A stretch of DNA of 64,000 bases from HRBIN30 sp964534275 (GTDB lineage Bacteria > Desulfobacterota > Binatia > HRBIN30): NCBI GenBank assembly GCA_964534275.1, contig CAZHQG010000002.1, forward strand, positions 124,001-188,000, written 5' to 3'. The translations under genes and the position numbers were made by a program. The notes under the pieces are model-generated. The model saw only the letters and a program-made list of their open reading frames with translations. It was not told the DNA's origin and did no database searches. Below, piece after piece: positions 49,828 through 58,533 of this stretch (its first letter is position 1; the number at the start of each line of letters is the position of its first letter).

Positions 49828-50928
49828 GTGCGCGTTTTAGTATTGCCGGGAGACGGGATTGGTCCGGAAGTGACAGCTCAGGCACAGCGGGTACTGGAAC
49901 GCTGTGCCGAGCTGTTTGGCTTGAGCCTGGAGTTCGATACCGCGGTTGTGGGTGGAGCGGCGATCGACCGTACTGGCACGGCCCTGCCGAGCGAAACGTT
50001 GAAGTTGGCGCTCGACAGCGACGCGGTGTTGCTGGGCGCTGTGGGTGGCCCGAAATGGGACGACCCGCAGGCGAAAGTCCGCCCGGAACAAGCGCTGCTC
50101 GGGTTGCGCAAAGAGCTGGGCTTGTATGCCAACCTGCGTCCGGTACGCCCCGTTCCTGAGCTTCTCGATGCCTCGCCGTTGAAACCAGACGTCTTGCGAG
50201 GGGTCGATTTAGTCGTGGTGCGCGAGCTCACGGGCGGAATTTATTTTGGCCAGCCAAGCGAGCGTCGCGTGGGCGCGAACGGACGTGAGGCCGTGGACAC
50301 CATGGCTTACAACGAGCACGAGATTGCCCGGTTGCTGCACACCGCCTTTGGGCTTGCGCGACAACGGCGCCGCCGGCTGACGTCGGTCGATAAGGCAAAC
50401 GTATTGTCCTCGTCGCGGTTGTGGCGCGAGGTGGCACACGAAGTCCGGAGGGAGTACCCCGACGTGAGCTACGAGGATGTGCTCGTGGATGCCATGGCCA
50501 TGCATCTGTTGCGCCGCCCCCGCGACTTCGATGTGATCGCTACGGAAAACTTGTTTGGCGACATCCTTACGGACGAAGCTTCGATGCTGGCTGGTTCCAT
50601 GGGCTTGCTGCCTTCGGCTTCTCTGGGGGAGGCGCGCAACCGTTTGGGGTATCCACGCGGTCTGTACGAACCGATTCATGGCAGCGCTCCGGACATTGCG
50701 GGGCAAAACAAAGCCAATCCGTTGGCGGCGATTCTTTCTGCCGCGATGTTGCTGCGGCACTCCCTCGGGCACGAGGCTGCGGCATGCGCAGTGGAGAGCG
50801 CCGTCGCCCGCGTGCTCGCAGACGGGTTGCGCACTCCGGATATCCAGCAACGAGGCTGCCGCCTGGTGGGATGCGAGGAAATGGGCGCTGCTGTAGTCGG
50901 CGCGCTCGAGGCACTGCCCCGAGAATGA
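49828..50928 (+). CDS. leuB: 3-Isopropylmalate dehydrogenase
   Basis: NAD-dependent oxidative decarboxylation of 3-isopropylmalate; 366 residues. Substrate and cofactor motifs are all present: VLPGDGIGPEV, LLGAVGGPKWDD, VVRELTGGIYFG, ENLFGDILTDEASMLAGSMG and EPIHGSAPDIAGQNKANP. The GTG at 49828 is preferred because it is about 7 bases from GGGAG and matches the family N-terminus; a TTG one codon earlier is possible. No leuC or leuD lies in this window. Its stop overlaps the next gene by ATGA. Confidence 0.96.
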   Translation: MRVLVLPGDGIGPEVTAQAQRVLERCAELFGLSLEFDTAVVGGAAIDRTGTALPSETLKLALDSDAVLLGAVGGPKWDDPQAKVRPEQALLGLRKELGLYANLRPVRPVPELLDASPLKPDVLRGVDLVVVRELTGGIYFGQPSERRVGANGREAVDTMAYNEHEIARLLHTAFGLARQRRRRLTSVDKANVLSSSRLWREVAHEVRREYPDVSYEDVLVDAMAMHLLRRPRDFDVIATENLFGDILTDEASMLAGSMGLLPSASLGEARNRLGYPRGLYEPIHGSAPDIAGQNKANPLAAILSAAMLLRHSLGHEAAACAVESAVARVLADGLRTPDIQQRGCRLVGCEEMGAAVVGALEALPRE

Positions 50929-51959
50929 GAAAGTCGCAGTACAACGTCGCCATCATTGGCGCCACTGGCACTGTGGGGCGCGAGCTGGTGGCAGTTCTCG
51001 ACCAACGTGGCTTCCCTCTGGGCTCTTTGCGATTGTTTGCCAGCGCGGCCTCGGCCGGTGACGAAAACGAGGTGGCCGGCGTGAGGATCGAAGAGCTCAC
51101 GGGCGACACGAGGCTCAAGGACACGGATTTGGTGTTCCTCGCATGCCAAGAAACGGTAGCGCGCGTGTGGCGTAGCCGTGCCCTCGAGGCTGGGGCGTTC
51201 GTGATCGACTTAGGCGCGGGCAATGCTGGTGCTCCATCCATGCCGCTTGTGGTACCGGAGGTGAACGCCGCAGCGCTGGCGCGCGTGCGCGAAGGGCGCC
51301 TCGTTGGCAGCCCCGACCCTGCCGCGATCGCGTTAGCGGTGGTGCTGGGTGCAGTGAGTCAGATCGTTGCAATCCGCGACGTTGTCGCAACCGTGCTCGA
51401 CCCCGTTTCGTTGGCTGGGCGTCAGGGAATCGAGGTTCTGGAGCAGGAGCTGTACGACTTGCTGAACGGTCGAGAACCAGCTCCGCCGCGGATTTTTTCT
51501 CAGCGGATCGCCTTTAACGTCGTTCCCGATGTGGGCGGGGGCACGGCAACCCTAGAAACTCGCGGGGAGCAGGTGTTGCGAGAGCACGTGCGCTTGCTGC
51601 TCGGGGACCCTGGACTTCCGGTGCACGCGACTCGTGTGCAAGTTCCCGTGTTTTTTGGGCTCTCGATTGCGGTCGAACTGCGGCTCGCGCGATCGGTGAC
51701 CGTGCACGAAATCGAGTCTCACTTACAGTCGGCTCCTGGCGTCTTGCTCGTCGCATCGGGAGGCGAGGTGCAAGGTGCACCGCTGCCGTTGCCAACGCCC
51801 GCAACGGTCATGGGCAGCGATGCCACGCACGTCGCGCGTGTGCGGGTAGATCCCGAGGTCCCCTCGGTGGCTTGCTGGCTGGCAATCGACAATACCCGCA
51901 AAGGGTCGGCAACGAACGCGGTGCAAATTGCCGAGTTGTTGGTTCGCGACTACCTGTGA
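50925..51959 (+). CDS. usg: USG-1 type aspartate-semialdehyde dehydrogenase homologue lacking catalytic residues
   Basis: A 344-residue protein with the aspartate-semialdehyde dehydrogenase fold. The NADP-binding loop GATGTVG is at residues 12-18 and the dimer/substrate part ends in the usual VACWLAIDNTRKGSATNA. The catalytic Cys expected in an NPNCST-like motif is replaced (SPDPAAIAL, Ala at residues 133-134), and the RVPVxxGH histidine region reads VQVPVFFGLS. It therefore cannot work as a normal ASADH. This matches the USG-1 paralogue group, often found between asd or leuB and truA, whose role is unknown. It is coupled to leuB by ATGA and followed 6 bases later by truA. Confidence 0.85.
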   Translation: MRKSQYNVAIIGATGTVGRELVAVLDQRGFPLGSLRLFASAASAGDENEVAGVRIEELTGDTRLKDTDLVFLACQETVARVWRSRALEAGAFVIDLGAGNAGAPSMPLVVPEVNAAALARVREGRLVGSPDPAAIALAVVLGAVSQIVAIRDVVATVLDPVSLAGRQGIEVLEQELYDLLNGREPAPPRIFSQRIAFNVVPDVGGGTATLETRGEQVLREHVRLLLGDPGLPVHATRVQVPVFFGLSIAVELRLARSVTVHEIESHLQSAPGVLLVASGGEVQGAPLPLPTPATVMGSDATHVARVRVDPEVPSVACWLAIDNTRKGSATNAVQIAELLVRDYL

Positions 51960-51965
51960 GCGCGC

Positions 51966-52784
51966 ATGCGCTACAAGTTGCTCGTCCAGTACGAGGGCAC
52001 TGCGTATTTGGGTTGGCAAGTACAGCCGCATGGCCGGACGATTCAGGGTGAATTCGAGCGTGCCTTGCGGAACCTCACCGGCGGGGCGGTCCGCGTTGCC
52101 GCGGCTGGGCGTACGGATGCTGGTGTGCACGCCTCCGGCCAGGTGGTGAGTTTTTCCCTCGACCGCGCTTGGGCGCCGGAGGTCCTAGCCCGGGCACTCG
52201 ACGCCATCACGCCGGCGGACATTGCCGTGTTGCAAGCGGAAGTGGTACCCGACGATTTCGATCCGCGAAGGTGGGCACTAAGCCGCACGTACACGTACCG
52301 CATTTGGAACCACAGGGTAGGTTCTCCGTTTTGGCGACGTTACGCGTGGCACGTTCCATACCGGCTCGACATCGCGGCGATGCAGGACGCGGCTGCGGTG
52401 CTGTGTGGCGAGCACGATTTTGCTGCGTTCCGCGCTGCTGGCTGTGCGGCAGCTCACTCGCGCCGGCAGGTGCTGCAGAGCACCTGGATCGGGCAGGGAC
52501 CCTTACTCGTGTACTCCATCGAGGCGAACGGTTTTTTGCGCCACATGGTGCGGAACGTAGTGGGCACCTTGGTAGAAGTCGGAAGCGGCAAGCGTTCCCC
52601 GGACGATATGCGGCGCCTGCTTGCGGCGAAGGACCGTACGCTAGCCGGGCCGACTGCCCCAGCACATGGGTTGTGCCTTTCGCGGGTCCGCTATCCCGAT
52701 CCTCTCGTTCGCCCGGGACAAAAGAACGGCGCCCAGCTACGGGAGGTCACCGAGCCAGGCGCCGACACAGACGACGTTTCCTAG
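51966..52784 (+). CDS. truA: tRNA pseudouridine synthase A (38-40)
   Basis: Converts uridines 38-40 in the tRNA anticodon stem to pseudouridine; 272 residues. The N-terminal YEGTAYLGWQVQP and the catalytic AAGRTDAGVHASGQ with Asp51 are diagnostic. DFDPRRWALSRTYTYRIWN and NGFLRHMVRNVVGTLVEVG follow in the usual order. ATG 51966 is 6 bases after the usg stop, ending the leu-usg-truA operon. It converges on the outer-membrane protein gene with 27 bases between. Confidence 0.96.
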   Translation: MRYKLLVQYEGTAYLGWQVQPHGRTIQGEFERALRNLTGGAVRVAAAGRTDAGVHASGQVVSFSLDRAWAPEVLARALDAITPADIAVLQAEVVPDDFDPRRWALSRTYTYRIWNHRVGSPFWRRYAWHVPYRLDIAAMQDAAAVLCGEHDFAAFRAAGCAAAHSRRQVLQSTWIGQGPLLVYSIEANGFLRHMVRNVVGTLVEVGSGKRSPDDMRRLLAAKDRTLAGPTAPAHGLCLSRVRYPDPLVRPGQKNGAQLREVTEPGADTDDVS

Positions 52785-52811
52785 CCTAGTTGCTCAGGCA
52801 GTTCCGGTTGC

Positions 52812-53657
52812 TCACAGGGTGTAGGCGATTCCCAGAGCGATGCCCCAGTCGGTGGCGGCGTCCGTGCCGCCTACCATTCCGGTGGGCCGGACGATCAAGC
52901 GGTCCGAAAAATACATATCCACGCCAGGCCACACCGTGAGGTCGACGTTGCGGAAGCCGCCTTGGTGGAACACCCGCAACACTGCTTCGCCGCGGAGCGT
53001 GTAAAAATCGTTGCCTTTGAGAAACAAAGATAGGCTCGTGTTGAAGACATCGGGAACATCGCCAGTGAAAAACTGGTATCCCAGGTGGCCACCGAGTCCA
53101 ATGCGCCCCCAGGTGACCCGACTTGAGACGAACGGGTTCAGTCCGACCTCGTCCGTACCGAAGTCCTTGCTCTTGCTTCCGGACGGAACGGAAACTTGCA
53201 CGCCCGCGCCCCAACGCATGATGTCCATCACAGGCTGGGTAAACTTGCCGTAAAGTTGGACGTCACCCATGTCTTCTTTGGTGCTCTTTTGGCCAGCGAC
53301 GGTGCGCGACTCGATGTAACCAGGCAAAAGAAAACCAACTTCCGCGTTCTTGGACAAACCATAGGACCCGAGCAAATTGAAAATTCCGCCGTCGGTGCTG
53401 ATTTCCTTTCGGGCAATTGCCGGTGGCTTCGGAATGCGGAAACCGATCAAGTTGAACCTTGCCCCCGGATCGTCTTGAACTTTGATCCCTTGGACTTCGA
53501 GCCGGAACCGTCCCTCGTCCACCGTGGCTGCATCGATCGTGAATGTCCGGAAGGTTCGCTCGTGTCCGGAAAGCTCCACCGCCCGCGCGTGGGATGCCAC
53601 GGCCATTGCCGCCGCGATCAGCCCGATCCCAATCCTCCGCCTGATTGCATCACCCAT
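52812..53657 (-). CDS. Outer-membrane beta-barrel protein (transporter/MetA-like family)
   Basis: A 281-residue protein with a signal peptide (about 1-26, ending SHARAVE), then alternating aromatic/hydrophobic strands and glycine turns over its whole length, and the C-terminal signature AYTL of outer-membrane barrels. Segments such as YGLSKNAEVGFLLPGYIES, MRWGAGVQVSVPSGSK and GRIGLGGHLGYQFFTG resemble the phenol-degradation MetA/COG4313-type porins. The substrate is unknown. A possible promoter lies about 75 bases upstream. Confidence 0.82.
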   Translation of the reverse strand: MGDAIRRRIGIGLIAAAMAVASHARAVELSGHERTFRTFTIDAATVDEGRFRLEVQGIKVQDDPGARFNLIGFRIPKPPAIARKEISTDGGIFNLLGSYGLSKNAEVGFLLPGYIESRTVAGQKSTKEDMGDVQLYGKFTQPVMDIMRWGAGVQVSVPSGSKSKDFGTDEVGLNPFVSSRVTWGRIGLGGHLGYQFFTGDVPDVFNTSLSLFLKGNDFYTLRGEAVLRVFHQGGFRNVDLTVWPGVDMYFSDRLIVRPTGMVGGTDAATDWGIALGIAYTL

Positions 53658-53736
53658 CGCTTCCCCTCCTTGTCACCTGGGCCGTGAACCCGGAGAGTGT
53701 GCTCTCGGACTCCTCGGCCGTTCGATTTGGTTGGCG

Positions 53737-53766
53737 ATGCTACGTCGCCGCCCGCGAAAATGTCAA
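53737..53766 (-). promoter_or_regulatory. Possible sigma-70 promoter of the outer-membrane protein gene
   Basis: On the minus strand, consensus TTGACA (53766-53761) is followed after an 18-base spacer by TAGCAT (53742-53737), matching four of six -10 positions. The start codon is about 80 bases downstream. Confidence 0.45.
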
Positions 53767-54128
53767 GCGTTGGCTGCCGCTTTGTAGCTGGAACGGGCTC
53801 CCGACTCCGCAACGACCACACGGGAAGTATGGGTCCGCCCACGAAATCAGGGCACTTGTGACCACGCTGAGCCATCGAACCGGCACCTCGGACCCTGAGT
53901 GGTCCCCTTGCAGCAATGGCTCCGGAGCGACCCGTGCGCTGTAAACGTATTTGTTAGGGCCGGGTCTGCTCGCCGGCCGGCGGTACTGGTGTAGCCATCG
54001 TCGTGCCCGTCGAGGCTCGAGACCGCCTGCCGGACGGCGCGGGCCGGCTCCGTGGATTCGCACCTTCGGGTGGCTGGATCTCTGAGTGTGCTGGAAACGA
54101 AGCTCGCGAGAGGAGCGGCCGTGCAGCG
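53767..54128. other. Noncoding stretch between the outer-membrane protein promoter and the coiled-coil gene
   Basis: About 360 bases with no convincing gene. It has no tRNA, and no long inverted repeat with a T-run was found. Together with the noncoding stretch at 55362-55810 it leaves the coiled-coil gene isolated on both sides. Confidence 0.5.
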
Positions 54129-55361
54129 TCACTCTGGGGCTCCAAGCCAGTACGAGGGAATGACCACAATGTTCTTGTTCGCTGCGGCTCGCGCCACTTT
54201 CGGGTCCACGGTGTAGGAGACCACGAAAACAAAACGATTTGCACCGACGAAACCGTATTTTTCCAGTCGCTGCAAACGCTTTTCGAGTTTCGTTAAGTGT
54301 TTGAGTCCCAAACGTGCCTTGGCTTCGCCAACCACCGTGACCGTTTGCCCGTTTTGTACGGCAGTGCCGAAAATGTTCAATTCCTCTGCTCCGCCATCCG
54401 GATACTCTACCCATTTTCGCTCCAGTGCACCCTGGACCTCGAGACCGAAATGCTTTCGAAGCACTTTCGGTAAACGGAAAATGGCACGGTCCTCCAGGCC
54501 GTAGCCCACGGCGTCCGACAAGTTGGCAAGCATTTCACGTGTTTGCCGATGGTCGCGCACAAGCGCCTGCACTTGTTTGGTGAGTTGGCGAAGTTCCTGC
54601 TGCGTTTGCCGGTGCGATTCGGTGAGTTCCTTTAGGCTGCGCTGGGTTTCCTCCATCGCGGCAGTGAGCGCTGCAAAGCGGAGATCTGTCGCGTTGCGGA
54701 ATTCGCAATACTCTTGATAGGCGCGCTCCTGGGCTGCCGTGAGTTCGGCGAAACGCTGGTTGGCGACTCTGCGGAACTCGGAGAATTCTTGGTATGCACG
54801 TTCCTGGGCGGCGGTGAGGCTAGCGACTGCGGCCTCGGTGCGTTGCTGGGCAGCAGCGAGTTCGGCGAAGCGCTGGTCTGTTGAGGCACGAAGCTGGGCA
54901 AGCTCTTCCCCCGTGCGCTGCTGGGCTGCAGCAAGTTCGGCGAAGCGCTGGTCAACGACTGTGCGGAACTCGGAGAATTCTTGGTATGCGCGTTCCTGGG
55001 CGGCGGTGAGGCTAGCGACTGCGGCTTCGGTGCGCTGCTGGGCAGCGGCAAGCTCTTGTACTCGGTGTTCGGTTCGGGCTTGCGCGTCGGCGAGAAGTGC
55101 GAAGCGTTGGTCGACGTGACGGCGGAGTTCCACCAGCTCGTGTTCGACACGTTCCTTCAATCGCTCGTCGGTGCGTTGCTGGGCTTCCGCAAGATCACGC
55201 AGGGCGTCACGCAGTTCTGCAAACTCAGCCTTGGTCACTTGGTCGCGCATCTCGTCGTAAAGGGTGGCCAGTGCGCGTACCAACACCGCGGCGGTATCCG
55301 GATCGAGGCTCCGGCCCGCTACGGCACTGAGTTCGGCAAGTGTGGATGCAAAGGTAGCCAC
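54129..55361 (-). CDS. Coiled-coil repeat protein with C-terminal PD-(D/E)XK nuclease-like domain (DUF3782-like)
   Basis: A 410-residue protein. Residues about 1-50 are helical. Residues about 50-290 are a long coiled coil made of near-identical heptad-rich units (QRFAELAAAQQRTEAAVASL, AQERAYQEFSEFR), caused by a tandem duplication at DNA level. The C-terminal 110 residues (GLEDRAIFRLPKVLRKHFG, EELNIFGTAV, TVVGEAKARLG) resemble the DUF3782/PD-(D/E)XK-like fold with its ExK motif; the Asp that would pair with it reads Asn (EELNIFG), so nuclease activity is doubtful. The start is a GTG without a clear ribosome site. Related proteins are common, but their function is unknown. Confidence 0.75.
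   Translation of the reverse strand: MATFASTLAELSAVAGRSLDPDTAAVLVRALATLYDEMRDQVTKAEFAELRDALRDLAEAQQRTDERLKERVEHELVELRRHVDQRFALLADAQARTEHRVQELAAAQQRTEAAVASLTAAQERAYQEFSEFRTVVDQRFAELAAAQQRTGEELAQLRASTDQRFAELAAAQQRTEAAVASLTAAQERAYQEFSEFRRVANQRFAELTAAQERAYQEYCEFRNATDLRFAALTAAMEETQRSLKELTESHRQTQQELRQLTKQVQALVRDHRQTREMLANLSDAVGYGLEDRAIFRLPKVLRKHFGLEVQGALERKWVEYPDGGAEELNIFGTAVQNGQTVTVVGEAKARLGLKHLTKLEKRLQRLEKYGFVGANRFVFVVSYTVDPKVARAAANKNIVVIPSYWLGAPE
54771..54864. repeat. Direct repeat copy A within the coiled-coil gene
   Basis: About 94 bases nearly identical to copy B at 54963-55053, exactly 192 bases (64 codons) away, with only a few substitutions. It encodes the unit AVASLTAAQERAYQEFSEFR and its neighbours. 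It was generated by an internal in-frame duplication. Confidence 0.85.
54963..55053. repeat. Direct repeat copy B within the coiled-coil gene
   Basis: Second copy of the coiled-coil repeat (see 54771-54864). The start GCGGAACTCGGAGAATTCTT is shared exactly, and the copies diverge after about 90 bases. Confidence 0.85.
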
Positions 55362-55810
55362 GTGGTCTTGTATAACCCAAATCGGCGACTTTGCCGACCC
55401 GTCCTTTACAACCGTAGAAACAGTGATCCGTCACGCACCACGGGCGGTGCAGTGGGCGTTGTGCGCGCAGGGGCTATCGGTTCATCTTTCCCCGATCTGG
55501 GTTTTTGCACACCAGAGATGTGTCCCGCTGTAGCGACGAGTGGCCACCGATGCGCAGCCATCAAACGGCCGCGTATCGTTCCCCACACGCGTGGGGATAC
55601 AAGAGTGTTGGCCGGGCAAGACGCCCGCGCTCCTAGGCCATTCCACCACTGGTTCCCGTGGCAATGCAGCGGTTCCGGCCGTCGCCCGTGTCCAGAACCC
55701 CAAGATGTGGGACGTGATGAGGGCTGTCCGTGAGGGAAACGAGGAATGGGCCTAGACCGCTGGGGGCCGTTGGTGTCGCCTTTCGGCGACAAGCGCCGAC
55801 GCGTGAGACC
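55362..55810. other. Noncoding region upstream of the coiled-coil gene with a solo type I-E-like repeat
   Basis: About 450 bases without a credible gene. It holds a single hairpin-forming segment resembling a type I-E CRISPR repeat (55578-55600). Just after that comes GCCGGGC-aaga-CGCCC (about 55611-55626), a short hairpin of the kind seen in interspersed intergenic repeats. No second copy was found in the window. Confidence 0.5.
55578..55600. repeat. Solo CRISPR-like (type I-E core) palindromic repeat
   Basis: The core GTTCCCCACACGCGTGGGGA forms a stem TCCCCAC/GTGGGGA with loop ACGC, as in type I-E repeats. It is one copy only, with no cas genes, no leader and no spacer-repeat periodicity. 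It may be a relic or a chance palindrome. Confidence 0.35.
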
Positions 55811-57514
55811 TCACGACGGCTTGAGTGCCGCCAGCAGTTCGCGTGCGTAGCGTTCCGACTCGGTCCCAGTGCTGCCCAGCATGCGGGCCAGTTCGCGGAC
55901 GCGTTCTTGCCCGGCGACGGCCCTTGCCCGGGTGTACGTCCGTCCGTTGCGCACGTTCTTTTCTACCGCCAGGTGGCAGTCGGCAAATGCCGCAATTTGG
56001 GGCAAATGCGTGATGCAAAGAATTTGCTGCTGGCGTGCCAACGCGTGCAGGCGCTTGCCCACCGCCGTAGCCGTGGCGCCGCCAATGCCGGCATCCACTT
56101 CGTCGAAGAGCCACAACGCAGCACTGCGAGCGGCCCCAGTGAGTACTTTGAGGGCCAACATGACGCGCGACAGCTCGCCACCCGAGGCAATGCGAGCCAG
56201 CGGTCGCGCAGCTTCTCCCGGGTTTGCACACCAAAGGAACTCCACCGCATCGGCCCCAGTGTAATCAAAAACCCCCGATTCCTGTTCTGCCAGCTCGTGC
56301 TCCGCCGCTCGGGCCAGCTCTTCGGTCCCCTTGCGGCGAAACTCCACTTGCAAGGCAGCTTCTCGCATGCCGAGGGCGCGGAGTTCCTGGCGCACCCGGG
56401 TTGCCAGGTCTTGCGCCGCCCGTTGGCGTGCTTGCGACAGTGCGTGCGCGATTTCCCGCACTTGGGCGAAGCTCCGATGCAGCTCTTCTCGCAGTGCTTG
56501 TGGGTCCGGCGTCGTCTCCTGCAACGCTTCTAGTTCGCGTTCCAGTTCTTCGAGCCGATCCGGTAAATCGTCCGCTTCACATCCATACTTGCGCGCGAGG
56601 CGGCTGAGAAGCGCGAGGCGGTCTTCTACCGCGGCAAAGCGCTCGGGGTCGAACTCCAGGCGGTCGAGATACCGGCGCAGTTGAAACGCCGCTTCGCTCA
56701 TCAGCGTTCGCGCTTGGTGGACAAGGTCGACAGTCGCGGTGAGTTCTGGATCGATGCGGGCTGCTTCGCCAAGCGCGTGCGTGATTCGCGTGGCCAGGTC
56801 GACCACGTTCGTTTCCGCCGACTCCAGTGCCGCCTCGCTTTCGCCGCACAATCGCTGCAGTTTTTCCACGTGCCGGAGCTTCTCTCGCTCTGCCTGCAGT
56901 TGTGTGTGTTCTCCGGGGACGAGACGCGCTTGTTGCAACTCGGCAACTTGGAAGTGCAACAGTTCCATCCGGCCCTGCACGGTTCCGGCACTGTCGAGCG
57001 CTTGCCGCCACCGGCGGTACGCCGCCTGCCACGCAGAGTACGCCTGTTCCATTTCGGCGCGCCGTGCTTGCAGGCCGGCGAACTCGTCGAGAAGGTCCAA
57101 GTGGGTTTCCGGACGCAGCAGCGCTGTTTGTTCGTGTTGCCCATAGATGTGCACCAAAGACGCGCCCAGTTCGGCAAGTTGCGTCGAGGAAACCGCGGAG
57201 CCATTCACCCACGCGCGGCTGCGCCCAGTACGCGAGAACACCCGACGCACAACGACTTCGCTGGCGCCGGGCAAGCCCTGACGGTCGAGCCACTCTGGAG
57301 CCACGTCCTCGAACAAGGCCTCCACGCTGGCTTCGTCGCTGTCGGTGCGAATCAAGTCTGCCGAGGCGCGGCCTCCGCACAGTAACGCGAGGGCCCGGAC
57401 GATCACGCTCTTGCCGGCGCCGGTCTCGCCGGTGAGCACGTTCAGGCCGGGCGCGAGCTCCAGTTCGAGCTCGTCGATGACCGCCATTTGTCGAATTGCA
57501 AGGTGTCGCAGCAT
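55811..57514 (-). CDS. recN: DNA repair protein RecN
   Basis: SMC-like ATPase for double-strand break repair; 567 residues. Walker A is GETGAGKSVIVRALALL at about residues 29-45. A central coiled coil follows (roughly 155-360), and then the ABC signature/Walker B region (GEAARPLARIASGGELSRVMLALK, LWLFDEVDAGIGGATA), the usual RecN order. ICITHLPQIAAFADCH is the family D-loop/switch. ATG 57514 begins the diagnostic LRHLAIRQMAVIDELELEL. It lies 32 bases after nadK, on the same strand. Confidence 0.96.
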   Translation of the reverse strand: MLRHLAIRQMAVIDELELELAPGLNVLTGETGAGKSVIVRALALLCGGRASADLIRTDSDEASVEALFEDVAPEWLDRQGLPGASEVVVRRVFSRTGRSRAWVNGSAVSSTQLAELGASLVHIYGQHEQTALLRPETHLDLLDEFAGLQARRAEMEQAYSAWQAAYRRWRQALDSAGTVQGRMELLHFQVAELQQARLVPGEHTQLQAEREKLRHVEKLQRLCGESEAALESAETNVVDLATRITHALGEAARIDPELTATVDLVHQARTLMSEAAFQLRRYLDRLEFDPERFAAVEDRLALLSRLARKYGCEADDLPDRLEELERELEALQETTPDPQALREELHRSFAQVREIAHALSQARQRAAQDLATRVRQELRALGMREAALQVEFRRKGTEELARAAEHELAEQESGVFDYTGADAVEFLWCANPGEAARPLARIASGGELSRVMLALKVLTGAARSAALWLFDEVDAGIGGATATAVGKRLHALARQQQILCITHLPQIAAFADCHLAVEKNVRNGRTYTRARAVAGQERVRELARMLGSTGTESERYARELLAALKPS

Positions 57515-57546
57515 ACGGAACGATCGCGCCGGCTCGGCGCCAGTGC

Positions 57547-58404
57547 TTAACGCTCGCCCCAGCGCAACTTGTTGCGCAAAACATCAAAATAGCTGCGCTG
57601 CGGCGACTGTACGAGCGGTGCTCGCAACGCTGCCTTGCGAATCTCCACTTGGTCGCCCGTGGTCAGAGGAAAGGCCTCTTGCCCGTCGATGGTCAGCACC
57701 ACGTCTTCTTCCGGTGTTTCGACCGACACCCGCACGACCGACTTGTCTGGCAGCACGATGGGCCGATTCGTGAGCGTGTGGGGGCAGATGGGGCTGAGCA
57801 CCAGGACCTCCACGGCAGGATGCACAATGGGCCCGCCAGCGGACAGGGAATACGCCGTGGAACCCGTGGGTGTAGTTACGATGAGGCCGTCCGCTTTGTA
57901 CACGCACAGCTCCTGGTCGTCCACGGAGGTCCGCAAGTCGATCATGCGGGCCAGCACCCCTTTGTTGATCACCGCGTCGTTCAGTGCCAAGCGCTCGGCC
58001 AGCACTTGTTCGCCCCGTCGCCAGCGTACGTGCAGCATCATGCGGCGGTCGACCTGCAACTGCCCTTGCAGGATCTGGCCGAGGAAGTCGTACAGTTCGT
58101 CCACCGTGGTCGCCGTGAGGAAGCCTAGCCCCCCGAGATTCACCCCGAGGATGGGTACTTCGCGCTCGCGCAGTAGGCGCGCCACACTGAGGATGGTGCC
58201 GTCGCCGCCCAACACGATGACCAGGTCGACGCTTTGCACGACCTCCTCGCGGGTAGCGGCGCGGGCTTGGGGGGCGGCAGTGGCTAGCACCGGCGTTTCG
58301 ACCCAAACTTCGATTCCCTGTGCCCGGAGCCAGTCCGCTAACCGGGCTGCGACCTCGAGCGCCCGCGGCTGACCTCGCTTGGCGATGATGCCGACTGACT
58401 GCAT
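57547..58404 (-). CDS. nadK: NAD kinase
   Basis: Phosphorylates NAD to NADP in the cytoplasm; 285 residues. The GGDGT motif is present in VIVLGGDGTILS (about residues 66-77), followed by GVNLGGLGFLT, LALNDAVINKG (the NE/ND motif), and YKADGLIVTTPTGSTAYSLSAGGPI. The last residues (RNKLRWGER) match the family end. ATG 58404 is clear. A divergent intergenic region of about 130 bases separates it from the glycoamylase-like gene. RecN follows, as in many genomes. Confidence 0.96.
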   Translation of the reverse strand: MQSVGIIAKRGQPRALEVAARLADWLRAQGIEVWVETPVLATAAPQARAATREEVVQSVDLVIVLGGDGTILSVARLLREREVPILGVNLGGLGFLTATTVDELYDFLGQILQGQLQVDRRMMLHVRWRRGEQVLAERLALNDAVINKGVLARMIDLRTSVDDQELCVYKADGLIVTTPTGSTAYSLSAGGPIVHPAVEVLVLSPICPHTLTNRPIVLPDKSVVRVSVETPEEDVVLTIDGQEAFPLTTGDQVEIRKAALRAPLVQSPQRSYFDVLRNKLRWGER

Positions 58405-58533
58405 GCACGCAGGCTACCACAGCAGGCCACTTCAGGGCTACCGCCGCTCCGGGCACGGGCGCGAGTTGCCGCCGACTGTTTTCCTGCTACCAGCGGGGCA
58501 CTGGCGACATGCAAGCGGCGCGAGGCGGTTGGG

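Noticed and set aside
50925..51959. Annotation as a functional aspartate-semialdehyde dehydrogenase (asd)
   Set aside because: The catalytic Cys and His positions are substituted; the USG-1 paralogue is the better call.
55578..55600. Possible CRISPR array
   Set aside because: Only one repeat-like unit exists; no spacer periodicity, leader or cas genes. It is kept only as a solo repeat.
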